From the IMG/VR virus record IMGVR_UViG_3300048437_000177, positions 1 through 36,821 of that record: a DNA stretch of 36,821 nt; one strand, 5' to 3'. Numbering within the stretch: the stretch's first letter is position 1; every line of letters starts with the position of its first letter. Source of the DNA: a virus. Below the pieces are notes generated by a model. The model was not told the DNA's origin. It saw nothing but the letters and a program-made list of their open reading frames with translations, and searched no databases. Both the position numbers and the translations under genes were made by a program. Positions 1 through 8,595 of the stretch are shown here, piece by piece.

Positions 1-53
1 AAGAATTAAAGCAAGAGGTTAACGACCTCAGGGCACAGCTAGAGGACAAATAG
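1..53 (+). CDS. 3' end of tail fibre gene (partial)
   Basis: Only the last 16 codons and a TAG stop are present, in the frame starting at base 3. They encode a charged helical end (ELKQEVNDLRAQLEDK), the kind of short coiled coil that often closes a trimeric phage fibre. The two leading bases complete a codon begun by the last base of the window: that base (G) plus AA gives GAA and keeps the frame of the fibre that runs off the right end. I therefore treat this as the C-terminus of that same fibre on a circular or permuted genome. If the contig is linear it would be the end of another coiled-coil protein. Confidence 0.6.
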   Translation, partial: ELKQEVNDLRAQLEDK

Positions 54-314
54 ATGGCGATCACACGAGTAAGGACGGTGAACCGATTGGAGGTTTTCCC
101 AAGAGATCCAGATTGGCTGGTGACGGTGGTTTATGAGGAAACTTTTGACGATACCGAGGACGCGCAGCTTCCGTTCACCTCAGATCGCAAGGTGGTGCTG
201 AAGCGGTATACCGAAAGCACAGACGAGAATGGCAACAAAGTGCAGAACGTCACTGATATCAGCGGGGAAGATGCTGCGGTTCAGGCAGTCTGCAACGCGC
301 TCTGGACTGATTAA
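54..314 (+). CDS. Small tail-fibre-adjacent protein (86 aa)
   Basis: The protein has 86 residues and starts directly after the fibre stop (TAG then ATG), with GAGGA as ribosome binding site. It is acidic and probably beta-rich (LVTVVYEETFDD, KVVLKRYTE), with no signal peptide or membrane segment. Similar small proteins beginning MAITRV lie beside fibre genes in marine phages, so a virion or fibre-associated role is likely; that is inference from position and resemblance. Its stop overlaps the next start in a TAATG junction, which indicates translational coupling within the late operon. Confidence 0.7.
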   Translation: MAITRVRTVNRLEVFPRDPDWLVTVVYEETFDDTEDAQLPFTSDRKVVLKRYTESTDENGNKVQNVTDISGEDAAVQAVCNALWTD

Positions 315-730
315 TGCCACTTCAGACCTCTGGCGCAATATCACTCAGCCAAGTGCAGGCTGAGTTTGGAGGCAGCAACCCGATTTCGATGTCGGAGTAT
401 TACCGTGGCGGGAGCTATGTCCCGACAACTGGAACAGGGTCGTATTCAAGTTATCAGGCTAGTTTACAATCCCCGCTTTATTACTTTACCGGCGACGGTA
501 TTGTGGTCTGGAACGGCTCGCAGGTGGCTAATGTGAGTGCTGGCGCGACAAGCGCCACGGCTGGCGGCTACACATATCAGCGAGGCTCTCTTTATACGAC
601 GATCTACGGCAAATACACGACAACGTACTACTACTACGTTCGTCGTGCCACTGCGGCTACCAGCATCAATACAGGCATACCAAGCAGCGGAACCATATCG
701 ATGAACCAATTTTACGGCGGGCAAGGCTAA
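314..730 (+). CDS. Gly/Ser/Tyr-rich tail or adhesin protein (138 aa)
   Basis: This 138-residue protein is rich in Ser, Thr, Tyr and Gly. It begins with SGAISLSQVQAEFGG and PISMSEYYRGG and closes with a related SGTISMNQFYGG. This ISLSQ/ISMxxFYGG pattern is widespread in small structural proteins of marine phages and is probably an exposed tail or adhesin module. The middle contains a Tyr run (TTTYYYYVRR) and no catalytic motif. The start ATG overlaps the preceding stop, and its own stop overlaps the next ATG. The product is probably part of the virion; the precise role is unknown. Confidence 0.65.
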   Translation: MPLQTSGAISLSQVQAEFGGSNPISMSEYYRGGSYVPTTGTGSYSSYQASLQSPLYYFTGDGIVVWNGSQVANVSAGATSATAGGYTYQRGSLYTTIYGKYTTTYYYYVRRATAATSINTGIPSSGTISMNQFYGGQG

Positions 731-1272
731 TGTACACACTGTCACAAATTGACACCTTGCCGGCGAGCTTTGACACCCTGTTTGCGCAGTCTCTGCCAAG
801 CATGGAATCAGGCACATTTGATTGGGCGTATTACGGAAGCCCCGCAGATAACGGCGCTAAAAAGGAAGTCATAAGGGGGCAATATGAACAATTTTTACAC
901 TCAGATATCCCTGTGTTAATGGTTCTTTTATGGCAAAAAGATGGGCACCCAGTTCAAATAGCGGCTTGCAACATCGATCCAGCGGAAAACGATTACATTG
1001 TTTTCCAATACGCCCTCTACGGTGCAGACGCTGGAGGCAGCAAAAGCTGGCTGCACGACTTAGCCTACGTCGAGACTACAAGAGATTTTTTGCGTGACCA
1101 GCTAGGGATGCTTGGCTTTTTAATAAGGTGCAATCACAACAGTAGCCTCTTCAACTACCACATGAGCAAAGGCTTTGCGTCAAATATCTACGACGTGTCT
1201 TTGGCTGGCGTCGAGGATCTATCAGAATCGGGCGGTGCTACGACGGCAACCATCAAATACAGATACCTATAA
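730..1272 (+). CDS. Unknown protein, possible GNAT-like fold (180 aa)
   Basis: The protein has 180 residues and no membrane segment. The stretch from about residue 60 to 150 alternates strands and helices (VLMVLLWQKDG, then FLRDQLGMLGFLIRCNHNS, then YHMSKGF). The ending, a helix, a strand with Asn and a GF motif, resembles the C-terminal half of GNAT acetyltransferases, but I see no clear acetyl-CoA loop, so this is weak. The start is fixed by a TAATG overlap with the upstream gene and an AAGG site. It is the last gene before a 91-bp gap and the lysis cassette. Confidence 0.6.
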   Translation: MYTLSQIDTLPASFDTLFAQSLPSMESGTFDWAYYGSPADNGAKKEVIRGQYEQFLHSDIPVLMVLLWQKDGHPVQIAACNIDPAENDYIVFQYALYGADAGGSKSWLHDLAYVETTRDFLRDQLGMLGFLIRCNHNSSLFNYHMSKGFASNIYDVSLAGVEDLSESGGATTATIKYRYL

Positions 1273-1276
1273 GTCT

Positions 1277-1304
1277 TTGATTTAGATACAACTTTCAGTA
1301 GAAT
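1277..1304 (+). promoter_or_regulatory. Candidate promoter ahead of the lysis genes
   Basis: In the gap 1273-1363 there is TTGATT (1277-1282), a 16-base spacer and TAGAAT (1299-1304), close to a sigma-70 promoter. It would serve the peptidase, XhlA-like and holin genes. A TACAAC half-site sits in the spacer, but its partner half (GTAGAA) is poor, so repressor control here is doubtful. Confidence 0.35.
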
Positions 1305-1363
1305 CGACAACATCCACCCTGCTACACCGCTTCCGCGACAGCACACAACCCTCTTGGAGCCAT

Positions 1364-1714
1364 ATGGACTTTCGATACTTCAAAATCGAAGACTTTGCGT
1401 GCAGTGAAACCGGAGAGAACGAGATCCAGTGGGACTTCGTGTCCGCTCTCGATGACCTGCGCGGCGTGTGCGGATTCCCGTTCATCATCACATCGGGTTA
1501 CCGCTCGCCGTCCCACAGCGCCGAGGCCGCCAAGGCAAGGCCCGGGCAGCACACTCTGGGCATTGCGGCGGACATTAAGGTCACTGGCGGGGCGCAGCGG
1601 CACGCGATTGTCAGCAACGCCATCAAGCTCGGGTTCAAGGGCATCGGTGTAGCGAAGACGTTTGTTCACGTCGATAGGCGCGAAACAGACCCAATGATAT
1701 GGCAGTACAGCTAG
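1364..1714 (+). CDS. M15-family peptidase endolysin
   Basis: A 116-aa protein with the zinc peptidase M15A signature (D-Ala-D-Ala carboxypeptidase or L-Ala-D-Glu endopeptidase type). ITSGYRSP is at residues 41-49, then H63 and D70 in QHTLGIAADI, and the last ligand H102 in FVHVD (D104). These match the family's metal ligands and catalytic region. It would cut peptidoglycan cross-links at lysis. There is no signal peptide, so release needs a holin, and a holin-type gene follows two genes downstream. The start has a GGAG site at good distance. The 3' end overlaps the next gene by 16 bases. Confidence 0.9.
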   Translation: MDFRYFKIEDFACSETGENEIQWDFVSALDDLRGVCGFPFIITSGYRSPSHSAEAAKARPGQHTLGIAADIKVTGGAQRHAIVSNAIKLGFKGIGVAKTFVHVDRRETDPMIWQYS

Positions 1715-1986
1715 TGGATGTCGAGCAGCGGTTAACGCGCTTCGAGGAGAAGCTGGACACGATCAATGACGCATTGGTCTCACTGGCCCGTATCGAGGAG
1801 CGCGTCACGACGATATTGAAGCACAACGACAGGATTCACGAGCAGGTGCAGCAGCTAGACAACCGAGTCGATGAGCTTGAGGCTCAGAACGCGGTGCAGG
1901 AGTTCACGCTCGGCAAGGGCGAGCGACTTTTCTGGCTGGGTATGACGGTGTTTGTTGGACTACTGGTTAGCGGGGTGGCGAATTGA
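1699..1986 (+). CDS. XhlA-like coiled coil with C-terminal membrane helix (lysis)
   Basis: The 95-residue protein has a long charged amphipathic N-terminal helix (about 5-70: VEQRLTRFEEKLDTI, NRVDELEAQN) and one hydrophobic segment near the C-terminus (LFWLGMTVFVGLLVSGVA, about 76-93). This matches the layout of haemolysin XhlA-type lysis proteins. It probably assists or regulates the holin. The ATG at 1699 lies inside the peptidase gene; a GTG at 1714 is an alternative start. The stop TGA overlaps the TTG start of the next gene, so the three lysis genes form a coupled set. Confidence 0.75.
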   Translation: MAVQLVDVEQRLTRFEEKLDTINDALVSLARIEERVTTILKHNDRIHEQVQQLDNRVDELEAQNAVQEFTLGKGERLFWLGMTVFVGLLVSGVAN

Positions 1987-2357
1987 GTTTACTGGGATCG
2001 ATCATTGGCCCGGTTGCCGAGCTAGGCAAAACTTGGATGGAGGGCAAGGTCGCCAAGACCAAGGCCAAGGCCGAGGCAGAGTCCAAGGTAATGATCACGC
2101 AGGCCAAGTCTGCGGCTGACTGGGAAACGGCAATGGCTCGCGCCAGCAACCAGAGCTGGAAAGACGAGTGGCTGACAATTTTATTCAGCATACCTCTGGT
2201 GCTGGCGTTTGTGCCCTCGGCGGTACCGTATGTCCGACAAGGCTTTGAGGTTTTATCAACCATGCCAGAGTGGTACCAGTATGGACTGTCCGTAATTATC
2301 GCCGCCAGTTTCGGTGTCCGGGGAGTTATCGGCATTATGAACAAGGTGAAAAAATAA
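1983..2357 (+). CDS. Holin, GTA 3TM type
   Basis: The protein has 124 residues: an Ala/Lys-rich amphipathic N-terminal part (about 15-50), then a conserved-looking WKDEW and two or three hydrophobic segments (about 60-80, 97-120), ending with SFGVRGVIGIMNK. The pattern of a Trp-Asp-Glu-Trp turn, FVPSAVP and PEWYQYGL followed by FGVR fits the gene-transfer-agent 3TM holin family (GTA_holin_3TM). It would form the membrane lesion that frees the M15 endolysin. The start codon is TTG, overlapping the previous stop (TTGA), with a GGGGTGG binding site. It ends one base into the next ATG. Confidence 0.82.
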   Translation: MSLLGSIIGPVAELGKTWMEGKVAKTKAKAEAESKVMITQAKSAADWETAMARASNQSWKDEWLTILFSIPLVLAFVPSAVPYVRQGFEVLSTMPEWYQYGLSVIIAASFGVRGVIGIMNKVKK

Positions 2358-4018
2358 TGGCTCTCGAATCCAGCACATATATCAACGGCTTGGTTGTATC
2401 GAACCCCACTAGCTCGGACAACATCAGCGACGGCGACAACCACATCCGCTTGATCAAAAGCACAATCAAGGCTACGTTCCCGAACGTCACTGGCGCGGTC
2501 AGCGGCAGCCACACAGATATCAACAGCGCGGTGACTAAGGCTAACTTAGCGACCAGTGCCAACACCGCGACCACAATCGTCAAGCGAAACGCCTCTGGCA
2601 ACTTCACCGCCGGTACGATTACAGCCGCGTTGAGCGGAAACGCCACGACGGCCACTAGGCTGCAAACTGCCAGAAACATCGGCGGCGTCTCTTTTAACGG
2701 CACCTCCAGCATTGACTTGCCCGGCGTAAATACCTCTGGCAACCAGAGCACATCGGGGAACGCGGCAACCGCTACTCGACTTGCGACAGCCAGAAACATC
2801 GGCGGCGTCGCTTTTAACGGCACCGCCAGCATCAACCTTCCGGGCGTAAACACCTCTGGCAATCAGAACACTTCAGGGAATGCAGCAACCGCTACAACCG
2901 CTACAACCGCTTCACAACTTACTACATCCAGAACGATATCTATGTCTGGCGATGTTACTGGCTCTGCTTCTTTTAACGGTTCGCAGAACGTAAACATCAC
3001 CGCCACGGTTGCGGATGACAGCCACAACCACATCGCATCTAACATCGACTCATTTGCCGAAGAAGTACAAGATGTTGTGGGCGCTATGTTTAGCGGCAAC
3101 ACCGAAACTGGTTTGAGTGCCACCTACGATGATGCGGATGGCACTATTGATTTGGTTTTAACCAAAGACCCAACAATAACTTTGACCGGCGATGTCAGTG
3201 GCACTGGCACCATGACCAACTTGGGCAATGTGAGCATCACGGCCACAATTGCTGATGATTCTCACAATCACATCACAAGCAACATCGACGGGTTCACAGA
3301 GGCAGTTCAGGATATAGCTGGCTACATGTTCAGCGGCAATACTGAGACAGGGGTGTCCGCCACTTATCAAGACGGCGACGGCACCGTGGACTTGGTGCTA
3401 AGTACCGAGTATGTGCAAGACATTGTCGGAGCCATGTTTACGGGCAACACCGAAACTGGTTTGAGTGCGACGTACCAAGATAATGACGGCACTATTGATC
3501 TGGTTCTGACGAAAGACCCAACGATAACTTTGACCGGCGATGTCAGTGGCACTGGCACCATGACCAATTTGGGCAATGTGAGCATTACCGCTACGGTTGC
3601 GGATGACAGCCACAACCACGTCGCATCTAACATCGACTCGTTTGCGGAAGAGGTGCAGGACGTAGTAGGAGCCATGTTCTCTGGCAACACCGAAACTGGT
3701 TTAAGTGCCACCTACGATGATGCTGATGGAACTATTGATTTGGTTTTAACCAAAGACCCATCAATAACTTTAACAGGTGATGTCAGTGGCACTGGCACCA
3801 TGACCAACTTGGGCAATGTGAGCATCACGGCAACAGTCGCCAACGACTCGCACACCCACGACACTCGTTATTTCACTGAAACTCAAGCAGACAATCGGTT
3901 TTTAGCAATCGGGGGTACAGCAGCAGACAGCGCCAAGGTAGACGGTAAATCTGTTGCGGTGGTTTCCTCGCTTCCCGGTTCCCCTGACGCCAACACAATC
4001 TATTTTGTGACTAGCTAA
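2357..4018 (+). CDS. Repeat-rich tail fibre protein
   Basis: I chose the ATG at 2357 (MALESSTYINGL, AAGGTG site, one-base overlap with the holin stop), giving 553 aa; an upstream frame extension lies inside the holin gene. The N-terminus (NDHIRLIK-like NHIRLIKSTIKATFPN) is typical of fibre attachment domains. Then come two ARNIGGVxFNGTxSIxLPGVN repeats (about 110-180). Next are three long copies of DDSHNH-SNIDxF-EVQD-GNTETG-ATY-DGT-DLVLTKDP-TGDVSGTGTMTNLGNVS, the middle one with an extra inner copy. The C-terminus is SLPGSPDANTIYFVTS. It is a trimeric beta-structured fibre, distinct from the one at the window ends. Confidence 0.82.
   Translation: MALESSTYINGLVVSNPTSSDNISDGDNHIRLIKSTIKATFPNVTGAVSGSHTDINSAVTKANLATSANTATTIVKRNASGNFTAGTITAALSGNATTATRLQTARNIGGVSFNGTSSIDLPGVNTSGNQSTSGNAATATRLATARNIGGVAFNGTASINLPGVNTSGNQNTSGNAATATTATTASQLTTSRTISMSGDVTGSASFNGSQNVNITATVADDSHNHIASNIDSFAEEVQDVVGAMFSGNTETGLSATYDDADGTIDLVLTKDPTITLTGDVSGTGTMTNLGNVSITATIADDSHNHITSNIDGFTEAVQDIAGYMFSGNTETGVSATYQDGDGTVDLVLSTEYVQDIVGAMFTGNTETGLSATYQDNDGTIDLVLTKDPTITLTGDVSGTGTMTNLGNVSITATVADDSHNHVASNIDSFAEEVQDVVGAMFSGNTETGLSATYDDADGTIDLVLTKDPSITLTGDVSGTGTMTNLGNVSITATVANDSHTHDTRYFTETQADNRFLAIGGTAADSAKVDGKSVAVVSSLPGSPDANTIYFVTS
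3001..3840 (+). repeat. Tandem near-identical repeats inside the tail fibre gene
   Basis: Long DNA repeats underlie the protein repeats. A segment starting GATGTCAGTGGCACTGGCAC occurs at 3191, 3539 and 3779 and remains nearly identical for about 45 bases. The longer unit with ACAGCCACAACCAC (about 3015 and 3608) and GAAACTGGTTT (about 3104, 3457, 3697) recurs with few changes. Such near-identity points to recent duplication and possible length variation by recombination. Confidence 0.8.
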
Positions 4019-4019
4019 A

Positions 4020-4526
4020 ATGTCAGGTATCTACAGCGGATCGACAGAAATCACAGAGATATATTCTGGCTCAACGCAGGTGTTAGAGGTGTATTCTGGC
4101 AGCACGTTGGTGTGGTCAGCGAACCACCGAGTTACGCAGGGCTATTCGGGTACGAGCACCTTAAATGTCGCTGGCTTCCAGACAACGCGGATAGGCGGCA
4201 GTAATTTAGGGTCAGTTTCACCTACTCAACTGAACGGTGTAGACATTGAGGGGATTCGCGTGACCTACCAAGATTTTGGTTACGGCACCCCGTTCAAGAA
4301 ACTAGAGGTTTGGGTAGACGGTCAACAGAGCGAAAACCTTTTTTCTTCGGTTTCTTTTAATTCAATGGGAACCAAGTACACAGGAAGTGGCACGGGCTAC
4401 AGCTATTTTCAATACCCATCTGACCATCAAAGTTTTCAAGACGTGACTGTTTGGCAGTGGCAGCTTACGACTTCAGAGAGAGCAGACTTTGACGGGTCAG
4501 GCGTTGTTGAGGTGGAGTTCGCGTAA
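4020..4526 (+). CDS. Tail protein with IYSGST repeats (168 aa)
   Basis: The 168-residue protein opens with three short repeats, GIYSGSTEI, EIYSGSTQV and EVYSGSTLV. This (I/V)Yx(G)ST motif is common at the N-terminus of small tail and adhesin proteins in marine phages. The rest is Ser/Thr/Gly-rich and predicted to be beta-structured (VTYQDFGYGTPFKKLEVWVDG) with no enzyme motif. It starts two bases after the fibre stop, and its stop overlaps the next ATG as TAATG. I infer that it decorates the tail or fibre tip; receptor binding is possible but not shown. Confidence 0.65.
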   Translation: MSGIYSGSTEITEIYSGSTQVLEVYSGSTLVWSANHRVTQGYSGTSTLNVAGFQTTRIGGSNLGSVSPTQLNGVDIEGIRVTYQDFGYGTPFKKLEVWVDGQQSENLFSSVSFNSMGTKYTGSGTGYSYFQYPSDHQSFQDVTVWQWQLTTSERADFDGSGVVEVEFA

Positions 4527-6082
4527 TGCCATACATCCCACTAAGAAAAATAGGCGCAGGCGGAATCGTTACAGATCAAGACCCCTATGATCTTGAGCTA
4601 ACGCAGTTCCCTGATGGGAACAACGTCACGTTCCACAGCGGACGCATCGGCAAGGCGCTAGGGCACAGCGTGCGCGAGTCGCTGAGTTTCTCCCCCACCG
4701 CCGTGCAGGGATGGCTGTATGGCGGCAACAACACGTTGGTGATCGGAAGTCTCAACAAGCTCTATCGCTTCGACGGGACTACGGTCACGAACGTGACCAA
4801 GACATCGGACTCTACTAACTACTCAAACTCGCCGCGCTGGCAGGGGGCGCAGCTTGGTACGGCCATGATGATGAACAACGGCTCCGAGGCACCGCAGTAC
4901 ATGCTGCCCTCCGGCACTCGATTTGCTGATCTACCCTCGTGGCCCAGCAACTTGGTCACGCAGTGCCTAAAGCCATTCAACAGCTTCTTGGTGATGACTG
5001 GTTATGAGATCGGAAGCAGCAAGCGGCCATTCACCGTCCGCTGGTCTGACGAGTACGACCCCTCCAGCATCCCCGGCTCCTATGACATTACCAGCACAAC
5101 CAACTTATCAGGTGAGACAACTCTGGGCGGCTCTAACGGCGAGTTGGTCGATCAACTGACGCTGAACAACTCGAACATTATCTACGCAGAGCGCGGCGTG
5201 TTCGCCATGGACTTTATCGGCTTCCCTCTAGTGTTCAGCTTCCGAGAGGTCTTCAGCGATGACGGCATCATCAACCGTGGCGCGTGTGCGTCGATACCTA
5301 ACGGCCATGTGGTCGTGGGCCAGAACGACATCTACTTGCACGATGGGTCGCAGAAGCGAAGCATCGTAGACAACAAAGTGAGGCGCACCTTCTTCAACGA
5401 CCTCGCCGACACTCGCTCTGTCTTCTGTCAGACCATCCCCGACACGACTGAAGTGTACATCTGCTACGCCGATGATGACGCAGCAGACTCGCAGTCTGCA
5501 AACCGCGCACTGGTCTACAACTGGAAGCAGGACGCCTTCACGTTCATCGACCTGCCAAACGCTAGGTCGATGACGGTTGCTGATCGCATGGACACGTCGG
5601 GTAACTACACCAACTCGACTGCCACTTGGAACGCCTCCAGCGACTATTGGTCAAACGTGTCGCTGGGAACGCAGGCCAACAACATTAAACTCTTCGCCGC
5701 CGATTCCGTTGGCGACAAGATCCGCATGATGAACGACACCAACGGCCTGTCGGGCAACGCAATGCCTGCATTCCTCGAAGCCACAAAGATCGATCTCGAT
5801 CAAGTGCTGGGTCAGTCAACACGCAACATCAAGCAGCTCAAAGGCATCATGCCCCAGATTGAGGGCACCGGCAGTGTGCGCGTGCAGGTAGGAATCTCCG
5901 ACGCGCCGCAGGACGGTATCCGCTGGCAGATCGACAAGACCTTCAACGTCGAGTCAGATCATAAAATCGACTTCCGCACATCTGGCAGGTATTTCGCTTT
6001 GCGAATCGAGTCGAACTCAGCGTCCGACTACTGGCGTCTGACCGGACTCGATATCGACGTGCAGGAGGTTGCAGGCCGATGA
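4526..6082 (+). CDS. Tail hub/nozzle protein, P22 gp10-like
   Basis: At 518 aa it is in the size range of podoviral tail-hub proteins (P22 gp10 is 472 aa). The sequence is made of short beta-strand blades with repeated aromatic turns (GWLYGGNNTLVIGSLNKLYRFDG, NIIYAERGVFAMDFIGFP, YNWKQDAFTFIDLP), which suggests a beta-propeller-like body. The N-terminus MPYIPLRKIGAGGIVTDQDP is typical of this protein class in marine podoviruses. It would sit below the portal-adaptor and close the packaged head. The family call comes from pattern and position, without a search. The stop overlaps the next gene (ATGA). Confidence 0.65.
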   Translation: MPYIPLRKIGAGGIVTDQDPYDLELTQFPDGNNVTFHSGRIGKALGHSVRESLSFSPTAVQGWLYGGNNTLVIGSLNKLYRFDGTTVTNVTKTSDSTNYSNSPRWQGAQLGTAMMMNNGSEAPQYMLPSGTRFADLPSWPSNLVTQCLKPFNSFLVMTGYEIGSSKRPFTVRWSDEYDPSSIPGSYDITSTTNLSGETTLGGSNGELVDQLTLNNSNIIYAERGVFAMDFIGFPLVFSFREVFSDDGIINRGACASIPNGHVVVGQNDIYLHDGSQKRSIVDNKVRRTFFNDLADTRSVFCQTIPDTTEVYICYADDDAADSQSANRALVYNWKQDAFTFIDLPNARSMTVADRMDTSGNYTNSTATWNASSDYWSNVSLGTQANNIKLFAADSVGDKIRMMNDTNGLSGNAMPAFLEATKIDLDQVLGQSTRNIKQLKGIMPQIEGTGSVRVQVGISDAPQDGIRWQIDKTFNVESDHKIDFRTSGRYFALRIESNSASDYWRLTGLDIDVQEVAGR

Positions 6083-6327
6083 GCTACATCCCCTCAAGCA
6101 CAGCCGCCGACACGGCGGTGGGCCTGCGTAGCTGGCTGGTGCAGGAGCTTAACAGGATCGCCAACGGCTTCACTGTTGCCGGTCAAACGACAACGCTGCC
6201 GGTGCTGACCGTGGAGCCAGCGAAGCCAGAAACTGGTCAGGTGGTGCTCGCAGATGGGACGGCTTGGAACCCCGGCTCTGGTCGAGGCCTTTATTATTAC
6301 GATGCCGGATGGCAGTACATTGCATAG
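6079..6327 (+). CDS. Small virion protein with fibre-like C-terminal motif (82 aa)
   Basis: The 82-residue protein starts in an ATGA overlap with the tail-hub gene. The first 35 residues are helical (LRSWLVQELNRIANGF). The second half (TVEPAKPETGQVVLADGTAWNPGSGRGLYYYDAG) resembles the small beta element often found in phage fibre and baseplate proteins (a dGTxWnPGSGxGxYxY pattern). It is probably a small tail component, perhaps bridging the hub to another protein. No enzyme motif is seen. Confidence 0.65.
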   Translation: MSYIPSSTAADTAVGLRSWLVQELNRIANGFTVAGQTTTLPVLTVEPAKPETGQVVLADGTAWNPGSGRGLYYYDAGWQYIA

Positions 6328-6336
6328 GACAGAACC

Positions 6337-8586
6337 ATGATATTTGGATTCGGTAAGAAAAAATCAAGCAGCAGCTCCAACAGTCAAGCGAACACATACG
6401 TTGATCCAACTCAGCAGCCGTTCCTGCAAGATGTAAGGCAAAACGCTCAGGATCTCTATAACCAAGGGCCGATGCCCGTTGAAGGCGTTGCTGGTATCAA
6501 CCCAAACCTTCAAACATCGCTGAACGATCAGTTCGCCGGAGGCAACCAAATTGCCAACGCTGGCGGCAACATGATGACGCAAGGCGGGGGCATGATGAAT
6601 CAGGGCTTTGGTGGTGCGATGAACTACGCCAACCAAGCCATGAACGCTGGCCCCGGTGCAGGCGCTAACTTTGCCATGAATACCGGCAACCAGTACGCTG
6701 GGGGCGTTTCTCAAGGAGGGTTCGCTCAGTCTGGCGGCGTAAACTACAACACCGCCAACAACATGCGAAATAGCGCATCAAGGATGGGCGCGGCTTACAA
6801 CAGAGGGCCAAACCTCGGCAACGTGTCGCAGTACGGCGGTCTGGCTGCACAAGGCAACGCCGCGCAGGGACAGGGGCCGAATCTAGGCTTTGCGTCACAA
6901 ATTGGTGGCATGGCAAACCAAGCAAACGCCGCTAGTGCCAACGGAATAAACTCTGGTTTAGCGAATCAGATTGGCGGCATGGCAAACCAAGCAAACGCCG
7001 CCAGCGTAAACGGCATCAACTCTGGGTTAGCGAATCAGATTGGTGGTATGGCAAACATGTCCAACGCCGCCAGCGTCAACGGTATCGATACCAACTTAGC
7101 TAATCAGATTGGCGGCATGAGCAGAGACGCTGGCGCGGCAAACGTAAACGGTTTCAACTCAGGTGTGGTTAGTCAGGCTGGCAACCTTGCATCTCAATCT
7201 GCGGGAACACAGAACCAAGGGTTTAATCAAGGCAATCTGTCAAATTACATTAACAACGATGTTTTACAGGGTCAGATCAACGCAGCTACGCGAGACATCA
7301 ACCGCAACTTGGAAGAGAACCAGTTTACAGGCAACGCATCCAACGCCGCAGCATCTGGGAATAGTGGGTCAAGTCGAAGAGCAGTCATGGACGCTATAGC
7401 CGCACGCGGAGCAGCAGACCGATCAGCGGACGTATCTTCGCAGATGCGTGGTCAGGCGTATGGTCAGGCGCTGGGTATCGAGGCTAACCGAGCGCAGCAG
7501 AACGCGCAGATGGGACAGCAGAATCAGCAGTTCAACGCAGGCGCTACCAACAGCATGGCGAGTCAAGGTCTTGGCATCGCCGGAAACCAAGCAAGTCAAA
7601 ACGCAGGCTTCAACCAGCAAGCAAACATTAGAAACGCTGACGCCACAAACGCAATGCAAGCGAGAGGCATTGACCTAGCTGGTTCACAAGCTGGCATGAA
7701 CGCTGGGTTCAACCAGCAAACTAACATTGCGAACCAAAACGCTTCTAACGCCATGCAAGGCAGAGGTATTGATGTCGCAGCAAGCCAAGCGGGTATGAAC
7801 GCAGGCTTCAACCAGCAGACAGGTTTAGCCAACATGGGCGCGGCAAACGCCATGCAAGGCAGAGGTATTGATGTCGCAGCAAACCAAGCGAGTATGAACG
7901 CTGGATTTGATCAGCAAACAGGTTTAGCCAACATGGGCGCGGCAAACGACATGCTCCGTACCGGCATCAACACCGCCACGGGCGTAGACGCCATGAACAC
8001 TGGCTTTCGCCAGCAGACAGGAATGCAAAACACAGGTTTTAGGCAGGACATGTCTAGAGCCGGACTCGGCGTCGAGGCCGGTAGATCATCTGAGAACGCT
8101 GGCTTTAGCCAAGACGCAATGAAAACAAACGCAGGTTTCGGCAATCAACTTCTCGGCCAAGGTTACGGTCTCAGTCAGAACAACAACCAGTTCAACGCGG
8201 GGCAGCGACAAGACGGCAGACAGTTCGATGCCACCCAGTACAACAACGCTCGACAGTACGGCACTGGTATGGGCGCTAACGCCTTCAATTCAAACACAGC
8301 CAACAACCAGTTTGGCGCAGATATGTCCTTCCGTGGCGGTCAGGCAGGCATGGGTATGTCGCAAACGGGCGCGAACATGGTCGGATCTGGCTTGGATCGG
8401 GCGCAAGGTTCAGGTCAATACATGCGCGACTACGATCAGCAGATGGAAAACTACAATTACCGTCAGGGCATGGCACCTTACAACTCACTGCAATTCTACA
8501 ATGAGCAGATTGGAGCGCCCAACAACTTGTCCAGCTCGAACACTAGCAGCAAGGGCAAGTCTAGCGGCTTCAACTTCAGCATCTAA
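6337..8586 (+). CDS. Gln/Asn/Gly/Ala repeat virion protein (749 aa)
   Basis: This 749-residue protein is very poor in charged residues and has two repeat blocks. Block one (about 185-290) holds copies of a roughly 28-residue unit, LANQIGGMANQANAASVNGIN. Block two (about 400-560) holds copies of a roughly 34-residue unit around QAGMNAGFNQQT and NAMQGRGIDVAAS. The N-terminus MIFGFGKKKSSSSS is basic. A more ordinary helical segment (about 305-390) lies between the blocks. Its place, between the tail hub and the probable ejection proteins, suggests an internal virion or ejected protein that unfolds through the tail. Function is unknown. Confidence 0.7.
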   Translation: MIFGFGKKKSSSSSNSQANTYVDPTQQPFLQDVRQNAQDLYNQGPMPVEGVAGINPNLQTSLNDQFAGGNQIANAGGNMMTQGGGMMNQGFGGAMNYANQAMNAGPGAGANFAMNTGNQYAGGVSQGGFAQSGGVNYNTANNMRNSASRMGAAYNRGPNLGNVSQYGGLAAQGNAAQGQGPNLGFASQIGGMANQANAASANGINSGLANQIGGMANQANAASVNGINSGLANQIGGMANMSNAASVNGIDTNLANQIGGMSRDAGAANVNGFNSGVVSQAGNLASQSAGTQNQGFNQGNLSNYINNDVLQGQINAATRDINRNLEENQFTGNASNAAASGNSGSSRRAVMDAIAARGAADRSADVSSQMRGQAYGQALGIEANRAQQNAQMGQQNQQFNAGATNSMASQGLGIAGNQASQNAGFNQQANIRNADATNAMQARGIDLAGSQAGMNAGFNQQTNIANQNASNAMQGRGIDVAASQAGMNAGFNQQTGLANMGAANAMQGRGIDVAANQASMNAGFDQQTGLANMGAANDMLRTGINTATGVDAMNTGFRQQTGMQNTGFRQDMSRAGLGVEAGRSSENAGFSQDAMKTNAGFGNQLLGQGYGLSQNNNQFNAGQRQDGRQFDATQYNNARQYGTGMGANAFNSNTANNQFGADMSFRGGQAGMGMSQTGANMVGSGLDRAQGSGQYMRDYDQQMENYNYRQGMAPYNSLQFYNEQIGAPNNLSSSNTSSKGKSSGFNFSI

Positions 8587-8595
8587 GGAAAGAAC

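Noticed and set aside
2270-2356. N-terminal extension of the second fibre protein
   Set aside because: It lies within the holin gene in another frame; the ATG at 2357 has a good ribosome binding site and a typical fibre N-terminus.
6900-7950. Regular repeats as a CRISPR-like array
   Set aside because: The repeats are in frame and encode protein repeats; they are imperfect and have no spacer structure. No CRISPR array was seen anywhere in the window.
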